From assembly GCF_014694385.1 (NCBI RefSeq), contig NZ_JAAOCA010000022.1, positions 51,974 to 115,973 on the forward strand: a DNA stretch of 64,000 nucleotides, written 5' to 3'. The notes under the pieces are model-generated. The model made no database searches. It was not told where the DNA came from and saw only the letters and a program-made list of their open reading frames with translations. The first letter of the stretch is position 1. Every line of letters begins with the position of its first letter. The translations under genes were made by a program, and so were the position numbers. Below are positions 1 to 8,383 of this stretch, one piece after another. The stretch is from Pseudomonas typographi. Lineage in GTDB: Bacteria; Pseudomonadota; Gammaproteobacteria; Pseudomonadales; Pseudomonadaceae.

Positions 1-1021
1 CCAGCAGTACAAAGCCCGCCCTTGGTAGCATCTGGGGTTCTTTCATTCTGACCAGCAGCCGGCTGCTGGCGATCGAACCGAGGGAGCTGGAGACGGCGAA
101 CGGGAGCATCAACATCCCGGCGAACGCCGGCGTATAGCCGTATCCTCCTTGGAACAGCAGCGGCAGGTAGAACAGCACGGCGAACATCACCGCACCGGCC
201 AGGGTGGCGAGGATGAACAACAGCCGCAGGTTACGTTCGCGAAACAGGGCCGGCGCAAGGAATGGCTGCGGTGCCTTGTTCTCGGTGCGGACGAACAACA
301 CGAACAGTAGCGCGCACCCGCTGCTAAGCAACAGGCCCCATAGCGGATCTTTGCCCAGTTGTTCCACAGTAAACTGCAACATCACCAGGGCTACGGTCAT
401 GAGTAACGCACCCATCCAGTCTAGCGAGTGAGATGCGTGGCGGTCGCGCGGGCTGTAATAGGGCAGGTAACGCCAAACCATGAGCGCGGCCAGCGCGCCT
501 AGAGGCCCATTGACGTGGAACACATAGCGCCAACCGTAATGCTCTGCTACCCAGCCGCCGGCCACCGGCCCAACCGCATTGGACACTGTGAACACCAGGT
601 TCAGCAGCACTTGCCACTTCAGTCGCTGCTCAGTGTCGCTGAACAGCTCAGGAATGCAGGCCAAGCCGCTACCGATCAGCATGCCACCACCGATGCCTTG
701 CACTGCCCGTGCCAGGACGAACGTCAGCATGTCCTGGGCCAGCCCGCAACCTACGGATGAGGCGATGAAGATCACGATGGCCACGAGTACGAAGTACTTG
801 CGCCCATAGAGATCGCCCAGCCTGCCGAACAGTGGGATGGTCACCATGGACGTCAGCATGTAGCCGGTCGCCGCCCATGAATACAGCGAGAAACCGTCAA
901 GGTCGCCCACGACGCTAGGCAACACGTTACCGATCACCGTTTGGTCCAGGGCGGACAACATCAGTGCTAATGTGATGCCCAGCATCGCCAACAGGGTGGC
1001 TCTGAAGGTTGCAGGTTTCAC
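1..1021 (-). CDS. MFS drug transporter, DHA2 (EmrB/QacA) type, C-terminus cut by window edge
   Basis: About 340 N-terminal codons are visible and the frame is still open at base 1, so the C-terminal part lies outside. The protein starts MKPATFRATLL and has a first membrane helix carrying LDQTVIGNVLP, the DHA2-type motif after TM1. It then shows the loop motif GRLGDLYGRKYF, QGIGGGMLIGSG, and a GPVAGGW segment followed by WRYVFHVNGPLG. These are hallmarks of 14-helix proton-driven exporters. I chose the GTG at 1021; a second in-frame GTG lies 12 bases upstream. It begins only 17 bases after the aminotransferase stop, so the two are probably co-transcribed. The substrate cannot be told from sequence. 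Confidence 0.85.
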   Translation of the reverse strand, partial: MKPATFRATLLAMLGITLALMLSALDQTVIGNVLPSVVGDLDGFSLYSWAATGYMLTSMVTIPLFGRLGDLYGRKYFVLVAIVIFIASSVGCGLAQDMLTFVLARAVQGIGGGMLIGSGLACIPELFSDTEQRLKWQVLLNLVFTVSNAVGPVAGGWVAEHYGWRYVFHVNGPLGALAALMVWRYLPYYSPRDRHASHSLDWMGALLMTVALVMLQFTVEQLGKDPLWGLLLSSGCALLFVLFVRTENKAPQPFLAPALFRERNLRLLFILATLAGAVMFAVLFYLPLLFQGGYGYTPAFAGMLMLPFAVSSSLGSIASSRLLVRMKEPQMLPRAGFVLL

Positions 1022-1038
1022 GTCATTTATCACTTCGA

Positions 1039-2253
1039 TCAGCCCGCCAGTTGCTCGACTGCTTTGGCAATGCGTGCACAGCCATCGCGCAACACTTCGA
1101 TAGAGGTGGCGATCGACATGCGGAAGTACGGCGACAAGCCATAGGCGACGCCTGCCATGAGCGCGACGCCGGCCTGTTCGAGGAAGTACATGACCACGTC
1201 GTTGTCGTCTTCGATCAGGCGCCCATTGTCTGGGCGGCGCTTACCGATCAGGCCGCTGCAGCGGATATAGACATAGAACGCGCCGGCGGGTGGCTTGCAG
1301 TTCAGCCCCGGTATCGCGTTGATCAGCGTGACCACTTCGTCGCGGCGAGCTTTGTAAATCGCGCGTGTTTCTGCAATGAAGCCTTGCGGTCCGGTATACG
1401 CGGCCAGCGCGGCGGCTTGGCTAATGGAGCAACTGGTGCCAGCCGATTGCGATTTGAGCGTGTTGACAGCCTTGACCAGCGCTGTTGAGCCCGCGAGATA
1501 CCCGATTCGCCAGCCCGTCATGGCGTAGGTTTTGGAGACGCCGTTGATAAGGATCACGCGCTCCTTCAACGCCGGTTCGACGGCTGCCAGGTGGGCTATA
1601 TCGCCATCGTCGTAGCGGATGTGTTCATAGATATCGTCCATCAGAATGAACACGCGAGGGTGGCCCAGCAGTACTTTGGCCAATTCCCGATAATCGTCCG
1701 TGGTGTAGGTTGCGCCACAAGGGTTGCAGGGTGAATTGATGACCAAACACTTCGTACGCGAGGTGATCGCCTTTTCCAACTGGGACGCGGTGATTTTGAA
1801 GCCCGAGTCCTCTGTGCAGGGCACCACCACCGGCACACCTTCGAAAGTCTGGGCCATGTCGGGGTAGGACACCCAGTGCGGAGCAGGGATGATGACTTCA
1901 TCCTCGGGGTTGAGAATTGCGCCGAACGCCAGGAACACCGCGCTTTTTGCCCCGTTGGTGACGGTGATTTGGTCGATGGGGTATTCGAGGTGGTTCTCGC
2001 GCAGCAACTTGTCCGAAATGGCCGATCGCAACTCGGGCGTGCCAGGGCCGGCGGTGTAGCGGGTTTCGCCATTGTCGATGGCGCGATGGGCGGCTTCACG
2101 AATATGGGCGGGTGTATCGAAATCGGGCTCGCCGACCACCAGGTTGGCAATCGATTTTCCTTCCCGTTTCAGGGCCTTTGCTCGGTCGCCAGCAATGGTG
2201 CTGGGCGAAGGTTTAATGCGCTGAACGCGGTCGGATAGCATGTGACTGGTCAT
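1039..2253 (-). CDS. Class I/II PLP-dependent aminotransferase (AspC/AAT-like)
   Basis: A 404-residue fold-type I aminotransferase of the prokaryotic aspartate-aminotransferase subgroup. Visible landmarks are VGEPDFDTP near residue 40, the YTAGPGTPELR segment, NSPCNPCG (the Asn that contacts PLP), MDDIYEHI, the Schiff-base lysine in NGVSKTYAMTGWRIGY near residue 241, and a C-terminal FRMSIA arginine that binds the substrate carboxylate. A start at Met5 is also possible. It faces a CysB-like regulator across about 300 bases and is followed closely by an MFS exporter, so it may belong to an amino-acid or sulfur-linked pathway. The true amino donor and acceptor are not resolvable. Confidence 0.88.
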   Translation of the reverse strand: MTSHMLSDRVQRIKPSPSTIAGDRAKALKREGKSIANLVVGEPDFDTPAHIREAAHRAIDNGETRYTAGPGTPELRSAISDKLLRENHLEYPIDQITVTNGAKSAVFLAFGAILNPEDEVIIPAPHWVSYPDMAQTFEGVPVVVPCTEDSGFKITASQLEKAITSRTKCLVINSPCNPCGATYTTDDYRELAKVLLGHPRVFILMDDIYEHIRYDDGDIAHLAAVEPALKERVILINGVSKTYAMTGWRIGYLAGSTALVKAVNTLKSQSAGTSCSISQAAALAAYTGPQGFIAETRAIYKARRDEVVTLINAIPGLNCKPPAGAFYVYIRCSGLIGKRRPDNGRLIEDDNDVVMYFLEQAGVALMAGVAYGLSPYFRMSIATSIEVLRDGCARIAKAVEQLAG

Positions 2254-2495
2254 TGGAACGCCATCGGCTGTTGAGAGTAATGCCGACAGAGCAAGCCCTG
2301 TGCCACCGCTGTTATGTATTTTCCCGCTTTATATTTGGAAACAACGCACGCCGTGCGCTGCTCAAGTGCGGCTGGCACTTTTTTGCACCAGTATGGTGTT
2401 ATATAAGATGTGATTATCTATGATAAGGGGACTTTGCTATCCGTATTGATGATATTCTATAAGCATTGTTGATGGTTTTTATAGTTGCCGATGGT

Positions 2496-2526
2496 TTGAC
2501 GGCCGTTGCATCATAAGGTATATAAT
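2496..2526 (+). promoter_or_regulatory. Probable sigma70 promoter of the CysB-like regulator
   Basis: TTGACG at 2496-2501 and overlapping -10 candidates TATATA (2519-2524, 17-base spacer) and TATAAT (2521-2526, 19-base spacer) lie just upstream of the regulator ATG at 2553. The surrounding 2254-2552 gap is strongly AT-rich compared with the rest of the window and serves both the regulator and the divergent aminotransferase. Confidence 0.5.
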
Positions 2527-2552
2527 GATGCGCTCGCTGACCTGGACAAAGC

Positions 2553-3491
2553 ATGAATATTCAACAATTGAAGTTTCTGGTAGAGCTCACTCGAAATGAC
2601 TTCAATGTTTCCCACGTCGCGAAGGCGCTCTGTACGTCTCAGCCCAATGTCAGCATGAATTTGGCGTCGCTTGAACAAGAGCTGGGTATACGTGTTCTAA
2701 AGCGTAAGCATCGGCGGATTATAGGTTTTACCGAACATGGTGAGCTTATCGCTACCAGCGCACGAACAATCGTCGCTGAGGTCGATCGAATCATCGATAT
2801 TTCCGAAAAAAGCAAAAGTAAATCCGAAGTGCTACGCGTCATTACCACGCACAGCCAGGCGCGCTATTTACTCCCGGACGTTATTGAACGTTTCATTAAA
2901 GAATTTCCCAATGTTAGAATTACTATTCTTCAGGGAAGAAACGACGAAATAGTCGACAGTCTTATTTCCGGGCAGGCCGATATTGGGCTTTTTAATTTCC
3001 TGGTGACCAAGCATGTGGACCTGGTATTCATACCCTATGGGAAGTGTGACCGGTTGATCATTGCACCGGTCGGCCATGAGATCGAGCAATACGATCACCC
3101 GTCCCTTGACCAACTTACACTTTATCCAATGGTCATCTACGAGCCTGCTACATCCAATTCTCAAGTCGTGGGTACCCTGGAACGTATATCCAAAGATTCT
3201 CCTCAAGTTATCCATTGTACGAATACCGATGTGGTCAAATCCTACGTGAAACGGGGAATAGGAATTTCCGTTATCCCAGACTTCGTCTATAGCCCGGCGG
3301 AAGATCAGGGCCTCATTGCTATTAATGCTAGCCATTTATTTTCCAGTCCGAATTTATATGCCGTGCTCAAACGCCAAAAAATCACCAATGCACGCATCTA
3401 TGATTTCCTTCGTGCACTGTCCGTAGGGTTGCCACGCTCGGTGGTTGACGCGGCGGTCTTTGGCGAGGCGCCGGGGGAGGTTGAGGCTTGA
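2553..3491 (+). CDS. LysR-family regulator, CysB/Cbl-like
   Basis: A 312-residue LysR protein. The N-terminus (MNIQQLKFLVELTRNDFNVSHVA) and the helix-turn-helix segment ending in TSQPNVSMNLASLEQELG resemble CysB/Cbl, which read the sulfur state, more than typical LysRs. The effector domain covers roughly residues 90-295 (QARYLLPDVIERF, GQADIGLF, VKRGIGISVIPD). It is divergent from the aminotransferase gene and is the most AT-rich gene in its neighbourhood, so it may be acquired or fast-evolving. Its target is probably the divergent aminotransferase-MFS pair. The sulfonate-type operon 3' to it is separated by an inverted-repeat element. No effector can be assigned. Confidence 0.85.
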   Translation: MNIQQLKFLVELTRNDFNVSHVAKALCTSQPNVSMNLASLEQELGIRVLKRKHRRIIGFTEHGELIATSARTIVAEVDRIIDISEKSKSKSEVLRVITTHSQARYLLPDVIERFIKEFPNVRITILQGRNDEIVDSLISGQADIGLFNFLVTKHVDLVFIPYGKCDRLIIAPVGHEIEQYDHPSLDQLTLYPMVIYEPATSNSQVVGTLERISKDSPQVIHCTNTDVVKSYVKRGIGISVIPDFVYSPAEDQGLIAINASHLFSSPNLYAVLKRQKITNARIYDFLRALSVGLPRSVVDAAVFGEAPGEVEA

Positions 3492-3502
3492 TGGGGCTTA
3501 AT

Positions 3503-3661
3503 TAGGCTATGTACGAAATCTTTTCGAGTGAAGACGAAAGCAGGCGAGGCACTGGGCCCGCATTCGAATTTACTGATTGTAAATGAGCAGCCCCACTATT
3601 ACATCCATGCCTGTTTCACCGCAGCATCATCGATGCGTAGGTGCATTCCGTACAGAGCCTA
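3503..3661. mobile_element. MITE-like element or IS remnant with 17-bp terminal inverted repeats
   Basis: Left end TAGGCTATGTACGAAAT (3503-3519) and the reverse complement of the right end (3645-3661), TAGGCTCTGTACGGAAT, agree at 15 of 17 positions. The unit is 159 bp and has no open frame of note. If the outer TA on each side is a target duplication, the element proper is 155 bp. An internal dyad TTTAC-N5-GTAAA is present near the middle. It lies just 3' of the CysB-like gene, between two convergent gene ends. This is compatible with a non-autonomous derivative of an IS5- or IS630-type element, but the family is inferred only from the ends. Confidence 0.55.
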
Positions 3662-3744
3662 GCGTTATTTTTTGGGCTATTGATTTATACCCGGCGTAAT
3701 GAGACCAATCGAATCGGGTAAGCGGACGGGCCGGGCACAGTTGA

Positions 3745-4023
3745 TCAGCCAAGGCCCTTCAAATACGCCCACGGGTAAATCCCACGGTCATGCCCATCAC
3801 TGAACACCAATTGCACCCCATAGCCTTGCAGGTTTACCTGCACAACAGCCACCCCGACAGGGGTCACTTCTTCGACCCCGCGCAGGCGGGAGGCGCGGCA
3901 AGTGGAGCATGGGCAGGCCGCACGCAGTTGCAGGTAGTTCAACCGCTGTATACCCCGCCCCGGCCAGTCGATTTCCACCAGTCGCGCCGCGCGGCGGTTA
4001 TCAATGGACCGTGGGCCACTCAT
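3745..4023 (-). CDS. DUF971 (GBBH-like N-terminal) zinc-binding protein
   Basis: A 92-residue single-domain protein of the DUF971 family, which is homologous to the N-terminal domain of gamma-butyrobetaine hydroxylase. The expected metal ligands are present: CPCSTC (C-x-C-x2-C) near residue 40 and the His of FSDGHDRGIYPW near residue 80. Other family members stand alone or occur fused to Mrp/ApbC-type Fe-S carriers, so a role in Fe-S handling or as a small adaptor is plausible. It is the last gene of the operon and overlaps the HEAT-repeat gene by four bases (ATGA), implying translational coupling. In this operon it could help mature the two-cluster ferredoxin; that is inference. Confidence 0.85.
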   Translation of the reverse strand: MSGPRSIDNRRAARLVEIDWPGRGIQRLNYLQLRAACPCSTCRASRLRGVEEVTPVGVAVVQVNLQGYGVQLVFSDGHDRGIYPWAYLKGLG

Positions 4024-4976
4024 GGTTGCAGTTGCAGCAGGGCAATGCGGATCGCTTTGCGCACTTCCGGGTCTGGGTCCTCGGCGGCGTCGCGCAGGGC
4101 TTGCACCGCGGCGTGGTCACCCAATTCGCCCAGTGCCAGCGCTGCCTCCTTGCGTAGGTTGCTGATGCTATGGCCCAGCAGTTCGATCAACGCCGCCTGC
4201 GCGTCGGGTACCTTCAACCGGCCCAGGGCACGGGCCGCGCGCAGGCGCACTTGCCAGTAGTCATCGGCCAGGGCCGCCACCAGTGCAGGCGCCGCGCTGG
4301 CATCGCCAACCTTGCCCAAGGTTGTGGCGGCCTCTTCCCGCACCGCCCAGTGCGGGTCAGCCAGTGCGCCCTGCAGTGCTTGCATGACCTCCGGTGCGTG
4401 GGCAAACCCCAGTGCACCGGCGGCACTGCGGCGCACCTGCGGGTCCGCATCTTGGCGTAGGCGGTCGGCTAGCGCCGGCAGGGCAGGGCGGTGTTTGAGC
4501 CAGCCAAGGATACCCACGGCTTCCCGGCGTATGCCGGCTTCGGTGTCTTGCAGGGCGCGCAGGGCCAGTGGCGCGCTGGCCGGCAAGCGCAGTTCCTTGA
4601 GCGCACGTAGGGCGCTGGCGCGCACAAAGGGTTGAGGGTGCTCCGCCCAAGGCAACAGGATTTCGCCCAAGGCGGTATCTTTGAGTTGGCTGAGGCTTTG
4701 CGCGGCGGCTTCGGCTACCGCCGGTTCCGCGTCGGCCAGCGCTTCGCATAGGGCCTGCACCACCGGTGCCTCGTCCCAGCCTTCGAGCAGGCTCGCCGCT
4801 TGGCCCCGTACAGTGGGGTGAGGGTCGCCCGCCAGCGCTTCTAACAGCCAGGGCAACCCGTCGGGGTCGCCAAGGTCGGCCAGTGCAATCAAGGCAAGGC
4901 GGCGCACGCCGGGGTCGGCGGCGGCCAAGCGCGGCAGTAACGGTTGGATGTCAGGGTTATTGGTGCTCACAGTCAT
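4020..4976 (-). CDS. HEAT-repeat (PBS-lyase-type) scaffold protein
   Basis: A 318-residue all-helical protein made of about ten HEAT units of roughly 31 residues. Typical units are RRLALIALADLGDPDGLPWLL, VRRSAAGALGFAHAPEVMQAL, VREEAATTLGKVGDASAAPAL and VRLRAARALGRLKVPDAQAAL. No signal peptide or catalytic motif is visible, so it should be a cytoplasmic protein-protein scaffold. PBS-lyase HEAT relatives handle bilin or other cofactors, but nothing here proves that. It overlaps the upstream ABC ATPase gene and the downstream DUF971 gene by four bases each, so it is made together with the transporter and the AprBA-like enzyme. Its role there is unknown. Confidence 0.88.
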   Translation of the reverse strand: MTVSTNNPDIQPLLPRLAAADPGVRRLALIALADLGDPDGLPWLLEALAGDPHPTVRGQAASLLEGWDEAPVVQALCEALADAEPAVAEAAAQSLSQLKDTALGEILLPWAEHPQPFVRASALRALKELRLPASAPLALRALQDTEAGIRREAVGILGWLKHRPALPALADRLRQDADPQVRRSAAGALGFAHAPEVMQALQGALADPHWAVREEAATTLGKVGDASAAPALVAALADDYWQVRLRAARALGRLKVPDAQAALIELLGHSISNLRKEAALALGELGDHAAVQALRDAAEDPDPEVRKAIRIALLQLQP

Positions 4977-5803
4977 AGGGCGATCTTCGAAGGGGTAAAG
5001 TCAGGCGGCAGCCCCAAGGGCGTGAGCCGGGGCAACGGGCGGTGTTCCGGGTGCAGCAGCGCCAGGCACTGGCGCTTGAGCGCAGCCAGGGCCGGGTGTT
5101 CAAGCCCTGGCTGGCGCTCGCTGCGCATGAGCGGCACCGGCAGGTCGGCGATCAGCCGGCCGGGCCGGGTACTCATTACCAATACCCGGTCGCCCAGCAA
5201 CAGCGCCTCATCGATGTCGTGGGTGACGAATACCACGGTGGTGCGCACTCGCGCCCAGATACCCAGTAGCAACTGCTGCATACGCGCCCGGGTCAGCGCA
5301 TCCAGCGCGCCAAAGGGTTCGTCCATCAGCAATACCCGTGGCCGGTTGACCAGCACACGGGCGATTTCCGCACGCTGCTGCATGCCACCGGAGAGCTGCC
5401 TCGGCCAGTGCCGGGCGAACTCGGCCAGGCCTACCCAGTCGAGCATCTCCCGCGCTTGCGCCTGCCGTTCGGCGCGGCCCAGGCCTTGCATCTTCAGGCC
5501 GAAGGCCACGTTGTCGAGTACCCTGCGCCACGGCAGCAAGGTATGGTGCTGGAACACCATGCCGCGTTGCGGCGAAGGCCCGACGATGGGTTCGCCATCG
5601 AGGTACAGCACCCCTTGGCTGGGGGCCAGGTGCCCCGCCAGTGCCCCGAGCAGCGTTGACTTGCCGCAGCCGGATGGCCCGAGAATGCACACGAACTGCC
5701 CCGGCTCGATGCTGAAGTCCAGCCCCAATACCGCATCAAAGGCTTGTTCGCCCTCGCCTAGGCGAATGCTCACCTGTTCGCTACGCAAATGGCTGTGGCT
5801 CAT
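4973..5803 (-). CDS. ABC transporter ATP-binding protein, sulfonate/taurine/nitrate type
   Basis: A 276-residue SsuB/TauB-class ATPase. It has Walker A GPSGCGKST, Q-loop FQHHTLLPW, signature LSGGMQQR, Walker B VLLMDEPFGALD and the switch His in VVFVTHDIDEAL, followed by a short C-terminal extension with no extra domain. I chose the Met at 5803 (MSHSHLRSEQVSIRLG) because it overlaps the permease stop by four bases and follows the family's usual N-terminus; the frame is open further upstream inside the permease gene. With the permease and binding protein it forms an importer for a sulfonate-, nitrate- or similar-size oxyanionic compound. Confidence 0.92.
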   Translation of the reverse strand: MSHSHLRSEQVSIRLGEGEQAFDAVLGLDFSIEPGQFVCILGPSGCGKSTLLGALAGHLAPSQGVLYLDGEPIVGPSPQRGMVFQHHTLLPWRRVLDNVAFGLKMQGLGRAERQAQAREMLDWVGLAEFARHWPRQLSGGMQQRAEIARVLVNRPRVLLMDEPFGALDALTRARMQQLLLGIWARVRTTVVFVTHDIDEALLLGDRVLVMSTRPGRLIADLPVPLMRSERQPGLEHPALAALKRQCLALLHPEHRPLPRLTPLGLPPDFTPSKIAL

Positions 5804-6585
5804 GGGCGCCCTCCTGGCCGATACCAAGGCATGGCCCACGCGCCCAGGCGTTTCACCAGCCAACTGCTGGCGAGGCCAAGCACGCCGATCAACAGCATGC
5901 CCACGATGATATCGGGGTAGTTTTGCAAGGTGTAGGCCTCCCAGGTGAAGTAGCCGATGCCCCACTGCCCGGAGATCATTTCCGCGGTCACCAGGCAAAA
6001 CCAGGACGTACCCATGCCGATGGCCAGGCCCGTGACCACGCTAGGCATCGCCCCTGGCACCACCACCTCGCGCAGCAGTGCCCAGCGCCCGGCGCCGAGG
6101 CCCTTGGCCGAGGCGACCAAGCGTGGGTCGACGGCCTCCACGCCGTGTACCGTGTTGAGCAAAATGGGAAACAGCGCCCCGGTGAAGGTGATAAACACCA
6201 TCGACAGCTCCGACGACGGAAACATTAAGATCGCCAGGGGTATCCAGGCCACCGCCGGGATCGGCCGCAGTACTTCCAGCGGCGGCAGCAAAGTGTCGGC
6301 CGCCCAGCGCGAACGGCCAATGGCAACACCTAACGTAATGCCTACCAGCGCCGCCAGCAGGTAGCCCGCCGCCACCCGTTCCAGGCTGGCCACCAAGTGC
6401 CGCGCCCACGCACCGGAGCCGAACAGGGCCAGTAGCGCCTGCAGCACCTCGCCCGGGGGCGGCACATTGCGAAACGTCACCAGGCCCAAGTCTGCGTGTT
6501 GTTGTGCCAATAGCTGCCATAGCCCCAGGCACAGCAGTAACGATAACCCACGCAGCGCCCAGCGGTAGGTGCGCACACTGGCCAT
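5800..6585 (-). CDS. ABC transporter permease, SsuC/TauC-like
   Basis: A 261-residue inner-membrane permease with about six helices. The BPD_transp_1 region includes the EAA-like loop GAGRWALLREVVVPGAMPSVVTGLAIGMG, typical of sulfonate/taurine/nitrate permeases, and the IPAVAWIPLAILMFP segment shared with SsuC. It starts three bases after the binding-protein stop and overlaps the ATPase start by four bases, which fixes it as part of one transporter. The substrate is inferred only from family type and from the neighbouring redox genes. Confidence 0.92.
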   Translation of the reverse strand: MASVRTYRWALRGLSLLLCLGLWQLLAQQHADLGLVTFRNVPPPGEVLQALLALFGSGAWARHLVASLERVAAGYLLAALVGITLGVAIGRSRWAADTLLPPLEVLRPIPAVAWIPLAILMFPSSELSMVFITFTGALFPILLNTVHGVEAVDPRLVASAKGLGAGRWALLREVVVPGAMPSVVTGLAIGMGTSWFCLVTAEMISGQWGIGYFTWEAYTLQNYPDIIVGMLLIGVLGLASSWLVKRLGAWAMPWYRPGGRP

Positions 6586-6588
6586 GGC

Positions 6589-7992
6589 TCAGCGCGCTGC
6601 CACGGCGGCAGCACTGACGCCGGCATAGTCTTTGACCGTGCCGCCCTGGGTTTGGGCGAATGCGGTGGCCTGGTCCTTAAGCAAAAACGCATGCAGTTGC
6701 CCGCCCTGTGCTTGCACGTACCACGCCTGATTGGCCAGCAGTTTGATGCCGCTGTCGCTGGCCTGGGTATACACCGCGCGCACCGCCTTGCCCGCTTGCT
6801 TGAGGCTCGCGACCTGGGCCAATGCTTCTTCGGCGGATGCATAGCTGCGTACGGTAGGCTCACCCTGCACCCACACCTGGGCGACACGTTTAAGGTCGGT
6901 GATCGGCTGGCCGCTTACGGCGTCGTTGGCCTTCAGCGGTTGCGGCGCATAGTTGGCCAACGCCGCATCGTAATCCAGGCCCTGGGCCTTGAAGGCCTCG
7001 CGGATGTAGCGGTCGTCGATGAAGGTGTCGATGTTCAGCCCGCGGTCGGCTTTTTTCAGCAGCTTCAAGGTGTCGATGGCAGTGGCCACGGCCTGGCGGT
7101 ATTCCGGCTTCCAGGTCAAGTCGCGGGTCTGCAAGCCTAGCGGGCCGTGGTAAAGGTAGACCACGCCGGCGTCCACACCGCTGACCTTCTCAATCAGTTC
7201 GCTGTACTGTTCGGGGTGCTCAGCCAGCAATTGATTGGCTTCGAGGGTGGCGCGCAGGTAGGCCACCACCAATTCCGGGTACTGCTTGGCGAAGTCTTCC
7301 TCTACCAGCGTGCCGTGGAAGGTCGGCGCGTTGGCTTGGGAACCGTCGAAGATCTTGCGGGCGAAGCCCTTGCTCTCGAACAATTCGGCGAACGGCACGA
7401 AGTCAGCATGCGCCGCCACCTTGCCCGCCTCCAGCGCAGAGCCTGCCACTTCCGGCGGCTGGGCGATGATATTGACATCGGTTTGTGGGTCCCAGCCTTG
7501 CGCGGCAATGGCCCGCAGCAACATGCCGTGGGCCGTGGAGGCGAACGGTACGGAAATCGTCTGGCCTTTGAGGTCGGCCAGCGACTGCACGGGCGAATCC
7601 TTCGGCACCACGATGCCGTTGCCGCTGCCCTGCACGCTGCCACTGAGCACGTTGATGAACAGGCTGTGGCGCCCTCCCGCTTCATGCGCCACGCCGTTGA
7701 GCGCGCCAGGGAAGTCGGCCATGGCGCCGAAGTCGAGCTTGCCGGCAACCATTTCGTTGGTCAGCGGTGCGCCGCTGGTAAAGTTCTTCCATTGGATGTC
7801 GTAATCGGCACCCTTGTATTGGCCGTCGTGCGGCAGGTACTTCTGCAACAAACCCAGTTCACGAATCATCAGCCCGCCGGCGGCGCAATTGATAGTGCTG
7901 TCCTGGGTGCCTATTGCGATGCGGATGGTTTGCGCATGGGCGCTCACGGCGAATACGGCCAGGGCTAGGCTGGCCAAAGTGGTGCGTAGCAT
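6589..7992 (-). CDS. ABC transporter substrate-binding protein (SsuA/NrtA-like)
   Basis: A 467-residue periplasmic binding protein. The Met at 7992 gives a clean Sec signal, MLRTTLASLALAVFAVSAHA, cleaved before QTIRIAIG; a Met seven codons upstream is possible. The NMT1/SsuA-like core includes GTQDSTINCAAGGLMIRELG, NEMVAGKLDFGAMADFPGALNG and TISVPFASTAHGMLLRAI. At about 470 residues it is much longer than SsuA or TauA (about 320). The extra C-terminal part (from about residue 340, TDLKRVAQVWVQGEPTVRSY) looks like an added domain. The ligand may therefore be larger or different from simple alkanesulfonates. It is encoded 134 bases after the ferredoxin gene. Confidence 0.88.
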   Translation of the reverse strand: MLRTTLASLALAVFAVSAHAQTIRIAIGTQDSTINCAAGGLMIRELGLLQKYLPHDGQYKGADYDIQWKNFTSGAPLTNEMVAGKLDFGAMADFPGALNGVAHEAGGRHSLFINVLSGSVQGSGNGIVVPKDSPVQSLADLKGQTISVPFASTAHGMLLRAIAAQGWDPQTDVNIIAQPPEVAGSALEAGKVAAHADFVPFAELFESKGFARKIFDGSQANAPTFHGTLVEEDFAKQYPELVVAYLRATLEANQLLAEHPEQYSELIEKVSGVDAGVVYLYHGPLGLQTRDLTWKPEYRQAVATAIDTLKLLKKADRGLNIDTFIDDRYIREAFKAQGLDYDAALANYAPQPLKANDAVSGQPITDLKRVAQVWVQGEPTVRSYASAEEALAQVASLKQAGKAVRAVYTQASDSGIKLLANQAWYVQAQGGQLHAFLLKDQATAFAQTQGGTVKDYAGVSAAAVAAR

Positions 7993-8023
7993 GGGAAGGT
8001 GCCCTCGAGTCATGGGTGCGAAT

Positions 8024-8045
8024 CGCCTCCGCCGCAGGCGAGGCG
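8024..8045 (-). other. Intercistronic hairpin between ferredoxin and binding-protein genes
   Basis: CGCCTC (8024-8029) pairs with GAGGCG (8040-8045), with an inner GCC/GGC extension. It lies in the only sizeable gap of the operon (7993-8126), 32 bases upstream of the chosen binding-protein start. No T-run follows it on the minus strand, so it is more likely an mRNA-stability or stoichiometry element than a terminator. Confidence 0.4.
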
Positions 8046-8126
8046 GTGGGAAACGAGGGGTGCGGCAGTCAGGCTTCCGGTGGCTGGCCGGTGGGCGTTT
8101 TTTGGTTTTTTATGAAACGGCAGTGC

Positions 8127-8372
8127 TCAGCGCAGCAGGTACGGTATCTCGACCTTCACCGCGCCGGTGGGGCAGTCTTTTTCACACGGCATGCAGTACC
8201 AGCATTCGTCGAACGCCATGAAGGCCTTTTGCGTGGCCGGGTCAATGGCCAACAGGTCCATCGGGCATACGTCTACGCACACGGTGCAGCCTTTGTCGGC
8301 GATGCATTTATCCGCGTCCACGGTTACCGGGGCGCTGGAACGAAAGAAAATATCCTGGGGCTGGAAGGCCAT
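8127..8372 (-). CDS. AprB-like 2[4Fe-4S] ferredoxin
   Basis: An 81-residue ferredoxin with two complete cluster motifs: C23-x5-C29-x2-C32-x3-C36-P and C57-x2-C60-x2-C63-x3-C67-P. The arrangement FDECWYCMPCEKDCPTGAV mirrors the second-cluster region of adenylylsulfate reductase subunit B (AprB), though the long C-terminal tail of true AprB is absent. It starts 11 bases after the flavoprotein gene and should pass electrons to or from the FAD of that subunit, in the cytoplasm. The compact size and partner gene suggest an AprBA-like heterodimer; the reaction is unknown. It should not be called an APS reductase without tests. Confidence 0.88.
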   Translation of the reverse strand: MAFQPQDIFFRSSAPVTVDADKCIADKGCTVCVDVCPMDLLAIDPATQKAFMAFDECWYCMPCEKDCPTGAVKVEIPYLLR

Positions 8373-8383
8373 GGTGCGGGCTC

